Shown piece after piece: positions 12,701-21,300 of a stretch of 64,000 bases of DNA. Location: the NCBI GenBank assembly GCA_001939145.1, contig LSRX01000486.1:33314-97313 (forward strand), in the 5' to 3' direction. Position 1 is the first letter of the stretch, and every line of letters starts with the position of its first letter. The notes under the pieces are model-generated. The model made no database searches. It was not told the origin of the DNA and saw only the letters and a program-made list of their open reading frames with translations. Origin of the DNA: Symbiodinium microadriaticum (lineage: Eukaryota > Sar > Dinophyceae > Suessiales > Symbiodiniaceae). The translations under genes were made by a program, and so were the position numbers.

Positions 12701-14920
12701 TTGCCAGAACCCAAAAGCCCTGAACCCTAAACCCTACAAAGAAGCCAAGGATCTGTGTGGAGCTGATGTGGACGATTCCCTTCAAGGAGATCAAGCTTCC
12801 TACCTAAATGGCTTAGGGTTTAGGAGTTTAGGGGTTTAAGGGTTTGGGGGTTTAGGGTTTAGGGTTTAGGGGTTTAGGGTTTAGGGTTTAGGGGTTTAGG
12901 GTTTCGGGGTTTGGGGTTTAGGCTGTATTCTTAGGGTTTAGGGGTTTAGGGTTTAGGGTTTAGGGCTTTAGGGGTTTAGGGGTTGAGGGGTTTAGGGCTT
13001 AGGGGTTTAGGGTTTAGGGGTTTAGGGTTTAGGGTTTAGGGTTTGGGCTGTATTCGGGTTGATGATGGTTTCGTGGTGTTGCTTTGTAGACCCGCAACCC
13101 CTACACCGTAAGAGCTTTCCTACCGGAACACAACCTCGAGGATCCGAAAAGCAAGAAGTTTCAAATTGACGGGTGACCCTCACAGTTTGGGGTCTGGGCT
13201 TCATCGTTTAGGGTTTGTTTTTTTGGGATTTTGGAGTTTAGTTTTTAGCGTATTAGGAAACCTAAGCCCAATGCTCGAAACCCAGAAACTGCAACCCCTA
13301 TAAACCCCTAGACCCGAAACGCTTAGACCCTAAACCCCCAAGCCATTAAGCCCTTAACTGCCCCGACACGGAGAATTACATGTGACCCTGAAAATCGCTC
13401 TGAAATAGTCCTTGAAAGAGCCCTTGGCAGACCTGGAAGGTTAGGACTTCAGGTCTTAAAATGTGGGGTTTAGTGAACCACACAGAACCCGGAAAGGAGC
13501 CCTCTACTAACCAAAAAAACAAAGAAAGGCCTAGGAGTTGGACCAGAGAGTATATAGAATAACCCGTAACCTTTCAACTCTTGCCCCTAATCCCTAAGCC
13601 CTAAGTTTCCAGGAACCCTGAGCCCTAAACCCCGGCGTACCGTACCGAAACCCTAAGCCCTAAACTCTTCTACTAACTAACCTCGAGCGGAGAATTTCCC
13701 AGAGCCCTTATAGGAACCCTGATAGGAAAGATACTGTAGAGCCCGTATAGGACTCTTTGCGAACCTCAAACCCAAGAAGCCCGCAGCGAAGAGTTACACA
13801 GAAAGGAACCCTGTACTTAAAACCAGGAGGCCTTAGGTAAACCAATACCTGCCGTAAACCCTGTTTTCCCCCAAACCCCCAAACCCCGCCTTAAACCCTA
13901 AACCACAAACCCTAGACCCTAAACCTCAAACCCTAAACCCTAAACCCCTTTAACCTTCTAATAACTCCCTCAACCCCTAACACCCCCTTAACATAAAACC
14001 CGATAGCCCTACAGGATTTAGGGTTTAGGGTTTAGGGTTCCTAAACCCTAAACCCTAACCCCTAAACCCTAAAACCCTAAACCCTAAAGCCCTAAACCCT
14101 AAGCCCCGTAAACCCCTAAGCCCTAAACCCTAAAGCCCTAAGCTCTAAACCCTAAACCCTAAGCCCTAAACCCTATAAACCCTTAAACCCTAAACCCTCC
14201 CTTAAAAGGCTCGGAGCGGAGAATTACACGGAAAGGAACCCTGTACTTAAAGGCTTGAAGTAAACCCTTAACTTCCCTAAGCCCTAACTCCTGAACCCTG
14301 AACCCCCTTCAAAGGCCTTCAAAAAACAACCTTTAAACCCTAGAACCCTAAGCCCTAAACCCTAAAACCCTAAGCCCTGAGCCCTAAAACCCTAAAACCT
14401 AAACTCCTTAAAAAAAACTCCTTAAAAGGCCTTCAAAAAAAACTTTAAAAGGCTCGGAGCGGAGAATTACATGAGCTCACAGAGTCGACACGCGAAGCGC
14501 TGCCACACGTACTGGCTGAAGTGGTCCAAGGCCGCTTCGGAGGTTAGAAAGGTTTAGGGTTTAGGGGGGTTTAGGTTTTACGGCTTAATGGAGTTTAGGG
14601 GTTTAGGGTGTAGGGTTTAATTAGGGTTTCGGGTTTGGGGTTTGGGTTTAGGGAGGCTCATGGAGATTAGGGGGGGGGGGAGTGCATAGGGAGGTTTAGG
14701 ATATGGGGAGTTTTGGGGGGTTAGGGAGTTTTTAGGTTTTAGGAGCTTTTGGAGTTTCGGAGTTTTTAGGTTTTAGGATTTCAAGGTTTAGGGTTTGGGG
14801 GTTTAGGGTCTTTGCGGATATTGGCCGAAATGGCCAGAGGCCGTCGACAAGTGGTCTCGGTTCTGGCTGCCTCTTCTGTATACCATCTCCCTGGGCTTCC
14901 TCTTGAGCCTGGGCTCTCGA
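3333..14920 (+). CDS. Pentameric ligand-gated ion channel (Cys-loop family) with cytoplasmic EF-hand
   Basis: Twenty exons join in one open frame of 1638 nt, 546 residues through the fourth membrane segment. A signal peptide (1-20) is followed by an extracellular beta domain holding the W..NDLRLSWDP motif, IWTPD..LYN (loop A region), YSDGS, and a Cys-loop from C168 to C183 around GLVAFPFD. TM1 is about 258-281. TM2 is 285-302 and begins GERLSFG; a Glu at that position is typical of cation-selective members. TM3 is about 308-345 and TM4 about 526-544. The M3-M4 loop (346-519) carries an EF-hand loop at 432-443. Family members in animals sense neurotransmitters at the plasma membrane; the ligand here cannot be inferred. 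The start was chosen for its signal peptide. The stop is not identified: exons may continue to 17.3 kb. Fold assignment is firm; single junctions at exons 15, 16, 18 and 19 are less so. Confidence 0.88.
3720..4121 (+). other. pLGIC intron 1
   Basis: 402-nt GC-AG intron. Contains heptamer units and no other exon-like sequence. Confidence 0.75.
4122..4194 (+). CDS. pLGIC exon 2
   Basis: Encodes VQLYNANVGN through AYSDG. Acceptor is GCAG, donor is GT (4195-4196), and the exon ends in phase 1. The SDG motif is completed by exon 3. Confidence 0.88.
4506..4547 (+). CDS. pLGIC exon 3: Cys-loop first half
   Basis: Encodes SIFWSRPGILDTL and the first base of the Cys codon. Acceptor is GGAG before GC, donor is GC (4548-4549). 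Confidence 0.85.
4813..4865 (+). CDS. pLGIC exon 4: Cys-loop second half
   Basis: Encodes (C)KFSGLVAFPFDSLSCSM. FPFD and the second Cys are the family signature. There are 14 residues between the cysteines against 13 in the classic animal loop. Donor is GA (4866-4867). Confidence 0.9.
5218..5298 (+). CDS. pLGIC exon 5
   Basis: 27 codons, EWGGWSWSGGFQG through YSESTQE. The join CSM-EWGGW matches the family pattern after the Cys-loop. Donor is GA (5299-5300). Intron start GACACT equals exon 6 start GACACT. Confidence 0.85.
5698..5913 (+). CDS. pLGIC exon 6: loop C region, pre-M1 and TM1
   Basis: 72 codons. SSYQEYS and FPSEPW precede LGRASFYYTLLIILPTVLLT, the conserved M1 with its proline. It ends FFMSHE. 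Donor is GT (5914-5915). Confidence 0.95.
6077..6129 (+). CDS. pLGIC exon 7: pore helix TM2
   Basis: Encodes VGERLSFGITLVLVIEV plus two bases of Met. Donor is GA (6130-6131). Intron start GAAAC resembles exon 8 start GAAAAC. Confidence 0.93.
6180..6560 (+). repeat. Tandem 60-bp-class repeat in pLGIC intron 7
   Basis: A unit made of GGGGATTCATATGAA, an AT-rich TGACCCTAAGC piece and two heptamers repeats about six times with variation in heptamer number. It shows an intron growing by local duplication. Confidence 0.85.
6571..6641 (+). CDS. pLGIC exon 8: start of TM3
   Basis: Encodes KTTAASFVPVCGELLWIDLF then MLV and one base. Donor is GT (6642-6643, GTACCG); exon 9 begins GTACGG. Confidence 0.92.
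6985..7300 (+). repeat. TGGGCTCTTCC-type minisatellite
   Basis: Degenerate units of about 10-12 bp (CTGGGCTCTTC variants) fill pLGIC intron 8. They create two overlapping Phe/Leu/Gly-rich frames of 141 and 173 codons that I regard as artefacts. Confidence 0.85.
7502..7611. mobile_element. MITE-like family C, copy
   Basis: Inside pLGIC intron 8. Ends ATAGGGGCCATACGAAGTAG and GGTCATTATTTAGGCCTCTA form imperfect inverted repeats. Confidence 0.6.
7801..7901 (+). CDS. pLGIC exon 9: end of TM3
   Basis: Encodes TVFCCASLLETMAILFLAFH then VEKHVLPSWLAWM. Donor is GC (7902-7903, GCACCTTGC); exon 10 begins GCGCCTTGG. Confidence 0.88.
8341..8395 (+). CDS. pLGIC exon 10: cytoplasmic loop
   Basis: Encodes APWFLCRSDSDILVESKA plus one base. 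The frame is open and GC-rich at third positions. Donor is GC (8396-8397), a less certain junction. Confidence 0.7.
8530..8700. repeat. Inverted-repeat element near pLGIC exon 11
   Basis: GACTTTCCGAAAATTAGG at 8602 pairs with CCCCTAGTTTCGGAGACC at 8680. Related pieces occur at 8748-8805 and 62431-62515. The flanking AAGG.CGTCTTGGTCTGAAAG block at 8541 recurs at 54320. Confidence 0.55.
8814..8850 (+). CDS. pLGIC exon 11: cytoplasmic loop
   Basis: Encodes IYRQLNRENSN plus two bases. Acceptor is ATAAG before G, donor is GC (8851-8852). Confidence 0.65.
9188..9233 (+). CDS. pLGIC exon 12: cytoplasmic loop
   Basis: Encodes LHENKASFQKGAKME, predicted helical. Donor is GA (9234-9235, GAGATT); exon 13 starts GAGCTC. 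Confidence 0.75.
10687..10745 (+). CDS. pLGIC exon 13: helix before the EF-hand
   Basis: Encodes ELLARQFSETDTERLIFFE plus two bases. The alternation of hydrophobic residues fits the helix that usually leads into an EF-hand. Donor is GC (10746-10747). Confidence 0.75.
10926..10977 (+). CDS. pLGIC exon 14: EF-hand loop
   Basis: Encodes NLFYLLDSDSNGLITTE. Loop positions are D1, D3, N5, G6, I8, T9. Using the GA donor (10978-10979) puts Glu from exon 15 at position 12, as in canonical calcium-binding loops. Confidence 0.85.
11690..11746 (+). CDS. pLGIC exon 15: EF-hand exit helix
   Basis: Encodes EAATMLSFVNLSLSRTALE. Acceptor is CGCAG before GAA. The 3' end is the least sure part; GA at 11747-11748 is the best phase-0 donor. 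Confidence 0.75.
12222..12250 (+). CDS. pLGIC exon 16
   Basis: Encodes RLFDCGDFLE minus one base. It resembles the second half of a degenerate second EF-hand (FD..DFLEI). An alternative acceptor six bases upstream would add Pro-Lys. Donor is GA (12251-12252, GATCCT). Confidence 0.65.
12750..12788 (+). CDS. pLGIC exon 17
   Basis: Begins GATCTG, echoing the upstream intron start GATCCT. Encodes ICVELMWTIPFK plus two bases. Donor is GA (12789-12790, GATCAA). Confidence 0.7.
13141..13167 (+). CDS. pLGIC exon 18
   Basis: Begins GATCCG and encodes IRKARSFK, strongly basic. A second reading (AFLPEHNLEDPKSKK from 13110) is open too, so this exon is tentative. Presumed donor is GA (13168-13169). Confidence 0.5.
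13366..14475 (+). repeat. Degenerate copies of the exon 19 acceptor region
   Basis: The block GAGCGGAGAATTACA.G with AAAGGAACCCTGTACTTAAA recurs near 13370, 13684, 13787, 14213 and 14456 within pLGIC intron 18. The last copy is fused to exon 19. Heptamer arrays separate the copies. Confidence 0.7.
14452..14530 (+). CDS. pLGIC exon 19: pre-M4 helix
   Basis: Encodes LGAENYMSSQSRHAKRCHTY then WLKWSK. The 3' end is secure because donor GC (14531-14532, GCCGCTTCGG) is echoed by exon 20 start GCCGTCGAC. The 5' end is uncertain. Confidence 0.65.
14840..14920 (+). CDS. pLGIC exon 20: TM4
   Basis: 27 codons, AVDKWSRFWLPLLYTISLGF then LLSLGSR, a typical M4 with flanking basic residues. Presumed donor is GC (14921-14922). 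No stop codon follows in a convincing way. Confidence 0.85.
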
Positions 14921-15115
14921 GCATTAAGACGCGTTTTTTCATGTGGGATTAATGATATGGGGTGTTGGGTTCATGTGGGATTTATGATATAGGGTTTCGG
15001 GCTCATGTGGGATTTATGATATAGGGTTTCGGGTTTAGGGCTTTGGGGTGTTTTAGTTGTGGGAGTTGCGGGGTCGCGTGCTATTCAGAAGTAATACTGA
15101 CATCTTTGTTTCCGC

Positions 15116-15150
15116 TGCTTCTGCTTCCTATAGAGGGACAGGTGCTTGAG
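15116..15150 (+). CDS. Possible short exon after TM4
   Basis: After ACAG (15129-15132) the frame VLELC is open and in phase with exon 20. Only a few codons are involved, so this is weak. It may link TM4 to the block at 15486. Confidence 0.2.
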
Positions 15151-15486
15151 CTCTGTGTCCACCGATGCCCTCAACCCCGCAGCCTAAAAGCCCGAATCAT
15201 TAAGTTCTCAACACCCTCTACTCTGAGCCCTATGTAAACCCCGATGGAACCCTTACACTACCCTTCCAGAACCCTAACTGTTGTGATAGCAAAAATTCTG
15301 AAACCAGAAAAACGATACAAAACAATAAGCCCTAGACCCCATCTCTGGGCCTTTAGAGCAGTCTCGTTTGCTTTTCAGGAACCTTCAAAACCATAGAATA
15401 CTACCGTATCATTATCATTTTTGGGCCACCCTACACCAAGAACCCTAGACCTATGCTTCGAGAACCTCAACCAGAAGAAGCTAAGG

Positions 15487-15525
15487 AATCTGGAGCTCTC
15501 TGATGAGTATGGAACTGGCTCCGAG
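15487..15525 (+). CDS. Exon-like block, LELSDEYGTGSE
   Basis: After CTAAG the frame NLELSDEYGTGSE is open. Donor GC (15526, GCGGGTGG) is echoed by the next block's start GCGGGCGCC at 16236, the same rule seen in the channel gene. Not recognised as a domain. Confidence 0.5.
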
Positions 15526-15844
15526 GCGGGTGGAGGGTTCTGGCGATTAGGGTTTTGGTTTTTGGGGTCTCGGGTTGAGGGGTTTAGGGGTACAGGGTTT
15601 TGGGTTGTAGGATAGCGGATCAGTAAGATTAGAGGTGGGTTAAGGGTTCCGTTAAGGCTTCCTCTGGCGGCTTTCTGTAAGGGACAGATGTATGGCTCTT
15701 GAGTACATCTTAATCTCGCGTTTGCTTGTTTCGGCTCTGGTTTCTTTTATGGACGCTGCTACTGTAAAGTCCCAAGCCCTTAAGCTCTAGAGCTCTAATT
15801 CCTGCTATTGTGCATGGGCAGCTGTCAAAATCATGATACCTTCG

Positions 15845-15870
15845 TCGAACCCTATCTATCTACGTATCTA

Positions 15871-15901
<31 letters not shown>

Positions 15902-16030
15902 ATCTATATATATATATGTATATATATATATAGATATAGATGTATGTATGTATGTATGTATGTATGTATGTATGCATGTATGTATGTATGTATGCATGCA
16001 TGTATGTATGTATGTATGTATGTATGTATA
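15845..16030. repeat. TATC / TA / TATG microsatellite
   Basis: About 185 bp of ATCT, TA and GTAT units. Open frames across it on both strands are artefacts. Confidence 0.95.
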
Positions 16031-16235
16031 ACTCCACTCTTTTGCGGCGCCCTACAGTCTGGGAGCCCAAAAGAGACCCTAATTTGGACAGCCACCCCTA
16101 TACCCTAAAACCCTGAAGCCCTACACCTCTGGCCCCTAAACCCCAAACCCCCCACAATTCCTTCTCCGAAACTTTCAACCCCCAAAATTCCTGCCCCTAA
16201 CCCCTAAACCCCCAGAATTCCTAAACGGCCTGCAG

Positions 16236-16277
16236 GCGGGCGCCAAGATGTTCGAGGGTTTTGGCTTGGTCTCGATG
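16236..16277 (+). CDS. Exon-like block, AGAKMFEGFGL
   Basis: Follows TGCAG; encodes AGAKMFEGFGL with a GT at 16269-16270 as a possible donor. Joined to the previous block it reads GSEAGAKMFEGFG. It may be a C-terminal extension of the channel or part of the next gene. Confidence 0.5.
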
Positions 16278-16856
16278 TCCACGCCTGGCCTTCTCCAAGC
16301 CACTGGGCTGATAATTTGGTTGGTATCTTGTGCAGGGTTTGCTTTTTTGTTGTTGCTTTTTTTGGCTTTCTTTAGGGTAGTTATAGTATTTTATACAGGG
16401 GTGTTACTTAATTTCTAGTAAGTTTTTGGGGATGGTAGCCAGGGTGTTCCTTAGCCAGGGTCTATATTGCATTGGGGCCGCTTGTTGCTTTTGCATCCCG
16501 TTCCCATGCAAAGTCTTGCACATGATGCCCATGCAAGCCCTAAACCAAGAGAATAAGCCCCTCAAAGCCTTCAACAGCGTCACCCAAAAGCCGACGCCCC
16601 AAAGCCCTAACAGCCCAAACCCCCTAGCCCTAAGCCCTAAACCCTAAACCCTAAACCCAAAGCCCTACTTCCTCAAACCCCCCTAAGCCCCACACCCTAA
16701 AACCCTAAACCCGGAGCCCTAGCACCTCAAACCCCCCTGAGCCCTACACCCTAAACCCTAAACCCTAAACCCAAAGCCCTAAGACCTCAAACCCCAGTCT
16801 CCGGTCCCAAGTCCCACTCAACGGATGGTTGGATTTGGCAACTGGTGTACTTTTGG

Positions 16857-17075
16857 GGTTGTTTAGGGTTTTAGGGTTTTAGGGTTCTTGGGGTTTAGGG
16901 TTTTGGGTTTTCGGGATTTAGGGTTTTGGGTTTTAGGGTTTTAGGGTTCTTGGGGTTTAGGGTTTTGGGTTTTCGGGATTTAGGGTTTTGGGTTTTAGGG
17001 TTTTAGGGTTCTTGGGGTTTAGGGTTTTGGGTTTTCGGGATTTAGGGTTTTGGGTTTTAGGGTTTTAGGGTTTTT
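16857..17075 (+). repeat. 62-bp tandem repeat of TTTAGGG derivatives
   Basis: A unit containing TTCTTGGGG and TTTTCGGGA repeats at 62-bp spacing (for example bases 16887, 16949, 17011), just over three copies. Confidence 0.85.
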
Positions 17076-17185
17076 AGGGTTTAGGGTTTAGGGTTTCATT
17101 ATAGGGTAACTATATTTTTTTGTTACTTAGAGACTTAGAGCCCCGATTAAGGTACTTAAACCATATCCCGTGCTCATCCAAGCAG

Positions 17186-17314
17186 GCATTGATTACTCCC
17201 GCTATCGGCCTCGTCTCCATTGTCACTTGGGTGCAGATGCGCCATGTCGCCCAAAAGTGGAAAGCGCAGCAGAAGGCAGCCATGAAGATCCTCGATACGG
17301 CTCCTTGTCGAATG
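17186..17314 (+). CDS. Exon, ALITPAIGLVSIVTW
   Basis: 43 codons between AAGCAG and GGTAAATAT. Third codon positions are clearly G/C-rich in this frame and not in the alternative one. A hydrophobic stretch (ALITPAIGLVSIVTWV) precedes a basic amphipathic stretch (MRHVAQKWKAQQKAAMKI). Family not recognised. Confidence 0.6.
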
Positions 17315-17319
17315 GTAAA

Positions 17320-18550
17320 TATTCAATGAATAAATAAGTAATATGTATATATATGTGTGTGTTTTATGATATAGAGATAGATGTGTACAGTCATCCAGAA
17401 TACTATAGGGGCCTTCAATGATTAGAATAGCTTCCTTGAAAGGGTTGCTTCAAGTTGCTAAGTTGCTTCTATTTCGGGCTACAGTAGGGGTTTAGCATGA
17501 GTGCCTTGATAATCAGAATGAGGGGCCTGGGGTCCATTACTATACATATACATGTAAGGACAACAATGGAATATGCTACTCATCATTCCGACCACACACT
17601 GATTTATGTGTTTTTATGTCGAACCACGCGGAAACCCAAGGCGAGACGTTTGGGGGGGCGGNGGGCGGGTTGGGAATCCATGGCCTAAGGTGTCTTGCCG
17701 AATGTGTAGGTGATTTTTCTAACTTCTGGAGTGCGTGCCTTCCTACCGTAATTAATGTTGACTTTTTGCTGGCCGGAGAAAATGCAGCAACAGGGTCAAT
17801 GATAGGAAGGCTGAGTGCTTGGGTCTTGCGGTAATCAGAAAACAACAAAAACAACGGGGTTTAGGGGCTTTCAGAAACGAATGGCTTTAATACTTAGCCA
17901 TAGACAGGTTGGAAGTATTCTGACGCCAACTTACAAAACAAGAAGTATGAGTGAATGTGTGTATAGCAAGGATACAGTTTTACACCTGTGTTTCACAGAT
18001 GTTGATTAGCGCTGCATGCCGCCTAACTGATAGTGGTGGTGGTAGTCGCCGTCCTTGCTGTCGTAGTAATTCTTGTCGTTGCTGTCAAGCCACGCTAGCA
18101 ATTCGCCTGAAGCCGGCAGCCCCAAGGCAACTAATCCCTAAACCCTAGTACCCTAATACCCTAAACCCTAATACCCTACAAGTAGTACCCTAAACCCTAA
18201 TACCTAAACCAACACCTTCAGGCCCCAAGGCGGGAGTTGCGGTTCAGAATTTAGGAGGTTTCGGGTCCCTGAACCTAAATCCGCAACTAGGAGCCCTAAC
18301 CCTAAACCATCAAGCCTCAAGAGCAGGCTAAATAGAAGTTGTGTGATTTTCGCTTCGAGCTGCATCTTCATTAACTTGAAGTCCAATGCAAAAAGCAAAA
18401 CCCGTTCAAAGCTTGCGATCAAAGCTTTCGCTCAAAACCCCGGACCCAAACCCTATACTATCCTACACACTTTCTATAAACCCTAAACCTTAAAAAAAAC
18501 CCTAAACTCAGAACCCTAAATCCCTAAACCCCAAAACCCTAAAGCCCTTA
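17320..18550. other. Spacer without supported gene
   Basis: Holds a family C remnant near 17406, a single N at 17662 and heptamers around 18130-18210 and 18480-18550. Several 60-90 codon frames exist on both strands; none has codon bias or motifs. Confidence 0.5.
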
Positions 18551-18561
18551 ACCCTGCATCC

Positions 18562-18654
18562 ATGGAGGTTGCGGACAACACGCGCGCCAGGCCGCGTTGG
18601 ACGGTGAGGTCGGCCGATTTGCAAAATGTCCGGAACCAGGACTCCGAGTCGGAG
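18562..18654 (+). CDS. Probable first exon of an unidentified gene
   Basis: ATG opens 31 codons, MEVADNTRARPRWTVRSADL to QDSESE, with GC-rich third positions. It ends at a GC dinucleotide (GCGGGATTT). The family is not recognised. The rest of the gene could include blocks at 19226 and 19423 but I cannot join them. Confidence 0.4.
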
Positions 18655-19048
18655 GCGGGATTTCCTTTTTTTTTGGTGTTGTGTTTTTATGGGGTTTAGG
18701 GGTTTAGGGTTTTAGGGTTTAGAGGTCTAGGGTCTTTATAGGTTTTTTTCTTTTTTTTTTGGGGGGGGGTTATAGGGTTTTATAAGGGTTTAGGGCTTTA
18801 GGGTTTAGGGTTTTAGGGTTTAGGATTTAGGGGTTAGGGGTTTAGGGTCTTCTTGCAGTTTAGGCTTTTTTGTTGGGTTTAGGTAGGATTCAGGATTGAG
18901 GGCCTAATTATAATTCGGGTTTAGGGCTTGCAGGGTTTGGGTTCGTTTTCGTCGGTGAGTTTTGTTGCACTAAAGCAGCGCAGTAAGCTGAATAGGTCAG
19001 AAGTTTTGACGGCTTGTGACGGCTGTTTGCAAGTTCAGCGCCGTTCCG

Positions 19049-19134
19049 AGAGACTCCAATATCCCTTAATTAAGGAATATACCTTAAATCTTATAAAGGT
19101 TCCTATTATGATTTAAAGTCTATTCCAGTCTCAG
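19049..19134. mobile_element. MITE-like family A, truncated copy A3
   Basis: Left half (AGACTCCAATATCCCTTAAT then AGGAATATACCTTAAAT) is well kept. The right inverted repeat is lost after AGTCTCAG. Confidence 0.65.
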
Positions 19135-19225
19135 GGCGTTTCTTTGGGTTTAGGCATGCGGGTCAGAAGGAATGCGCTTCGTCAGGGTTCCGGCGCACCT
19201 TGGTAGGAACGTCTTAGGCCTTTCC

Positions 19226-19300
19226 TCTAAATGACCCGGGCCCTAGCCGCGGATGACAGGACGGGGTTGAAGATGTTGTGCCGTAGCATAGCAGCTGTTG
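19226..19300 (+). CDS. Possible exon, ADDRTGLKMLCRSI
   Basis: After CCTAG the frame ADDRTGLKMLCRSIAA is open. No motif is recognised and the boundaries are guesses. Confidence 0.25.
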
Positions 19301-19422
19301 TTGACATAATGTTTAGGGCTGAGGGCTTAGGGTGAAATTCCCTAAACCTAAACCCCAAACCCTAAACCAGAAATGCCTAACCCTGCACCTAAAGGGCACT
19401 CTACTGGAGAAGCCCATCCCAC

Positions 19423-19480
19423 CTGTTCCGAGGAGGTGAGCAACGACGAGGTGAGCAACGACGAGATGTGTACTGCCACC
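19423..19480 (+). CDS. Possible exon with EVSND repeat
   Basis: After CCGAG the frame reads EEVSNDEVSNDEM, because GAGGTGAGCAACGAC is tandemly duplicated. It could equally be a short tandem repeat. Confidence 0.2.
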
Positions 19481-19699
19481 TTTCAAGATGATGTCGTTTG
19501 AGTGCTGTTTAGGGTTTAGGATGATTTAGGGTTTAGGGTTTAGGGTGTTTAGTGTTTAGGGCTTCGGGTATAGGGATTAGGGTTCAGGGCTAGGGTAGAG
19601 GGATTAGTGTTTAGGGCTTAGGGAATAGTATAGCGTAGTACAGTATAGTATAGTATAGCATAGTATAGTACAGTAGATATTCATTACGGTCTAGTAAAG

Positions 19700-21300
19700 G
19701 TACATTTTTGTCTTGCTTGGCCGACAGACGGAATTGTTTCGATCGTATCCGTTACAGAAATCAGAAAGGACTGTTGCGTGGGATGGAAAACGGTGGTTCG
19801 CACCTGTTCGAGATGTTCATTTACATAGCTTCAGGGCTAGTGGTGAAAACACAAAACCTTCATCCCACACAACAGTCCCCTCTCATCCGTTAACGTCTTA
19901 CCAAACCTAGAACTGTCTATTTGTAGACAGTGTTCTCCCGGCTTTGCTGCATGACGGCGGGAGTATTGGCTTGTCAGCGAAGCTGTGAGCGAAGTGCTCT
20001 GTTTAGCGAAGATCTCGACGCATTTAGATCCTCCCCCAGGGTCCCTCGAAGAGGTCTGGGTGTCGTGGAGATGTCGCACAGTGCGACGATGCTGTCGCCC
20101 AGATCAAAGACCAAAGCTTGCGACCAGTGGGAACAAATCGCAGGATGTGCGTCCAAAGCCCGGGCTTAGAATTAGTGTTGAGGATAAGAGCCTTAACGAT
20201 AGCTGGAAGCTGTGTCGTGGGCAGAAACACTATCGCCATCATCGCCATTGTCATGGTTGGATCAATAACAGCGCCATGCTGATGATCATCACCCTTATCA
20301 TTGTCATCATCATTGATCGTCGGAAGCAAAAGCTGCATGAACCAGTCTCGATTACCACACACGAAGCCATATCGTCCAGAATCCCTTGCAGGCCGTGTCT
20401 TTCGGGGCTTGGGCAACTCAGACACATCTGCGCTGCAAATCAGAAGTCGACAATGCTCAAGAACTGCTAAAGAACCACTTGCATTGCGGCAAAACCTCCT
20501 TTACTGTATAAGCACAAAACCCTAAACCCTAAACCCCCAAAATTATAACAGCGAGCCCCTCTGTTCCCAGACTCCCAACGCACGGCTCGCTCCCCAGAGA
20601 CTCCAATATCCCGTAATTAAGGACTTTAAATCTTAATATTAGGGTTCCTACTATAATTTAAGGTGCACTCCTTAATTAAGGGATATTGGAGTCACTGGCT
20701 CCTTGACCCTGGTGCATAAGTGAAATTGCTCCCACTCCTTAATTGGAACAGGGTTGTGGGGGGAGTATCATGTATTAATTGTTTATGCTTTCGAACCTAT
20801 GGAATAGAAACTGCGACAGCAATTTTAACAAGGATGGTAACAATATCAACCATACTAATCATACTTCTCATCATTCCGACAGGAAGCCAGACCACCCGAA
20901 AGTCGATGGTGCGACTTTTGCCTCTCGAAGCAACTGGAACATGCCTGTTGTCGGGTTTGGGGTTTCCCGATGCAACCATGAAAGCAGGAATTTTAGCGTA
21001 ATCAGGACCCTCACAGGGTCACGGTTTATGGCAGCCTCTTCAAGTCCTGCATGGCAGGGGATTTTGGGAGTCGTTCGCGACTGGTTGCTCACAGGGCTTA
21101 GAATTCGAGGCCGAGGACTGGGTGAAATCCATAGCGGATGAGCATCACAAGCCTGGCTGCAGGATGCAGTTCTTGGAACACAGGCACTGGGAAAAAAACA
21201 AACACGTATGGGCTTTAGCGTACCCTCAAGATACCGCGATGAAAGCCGTGATGATCTCTAATCCTCGGTATTTAGGTGGCAGTAAACTGTAGTTGGGGGG
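19700..21300. other. Block nearly free of telomere units
   Basis: Apart from 20516-20545 and element A4, heptamers are absent. Overlapping frames of up to 161 codons (+, 19985-20470) and 133 codons (-, 20024-20425) run through it. The minus frame includes SHWSQALVFDLGDSIVAL, faintly like a decayed RCC1 repeat. I cannot assign a gene. Confidence 0.35.
20595..20698. mobile_element. MITE-like family A, compact copy A4
   Basis: About 104 bp, CAGAGACTCCAATATCCC to GGGATATTGGAGTCACTG. The ends are inverted repeats of at least 25 bp and the centre is short. This may be close to the basic element. Confidence 0.8.

Noticed and set aside
17616-17834. 72- and 92-codon frames across the N at 17662
   Set aside because: The N sits in a G-rich tract where frame is unreliable; no motif.
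20024-20470. RCC1-like gene on the minus strand
   Set aside because: A short stretch (SQALVFDLGDSIVAL) is reminiscent, but no AFAAL, WGD or GGD motif and no neighbouring exon supports it.
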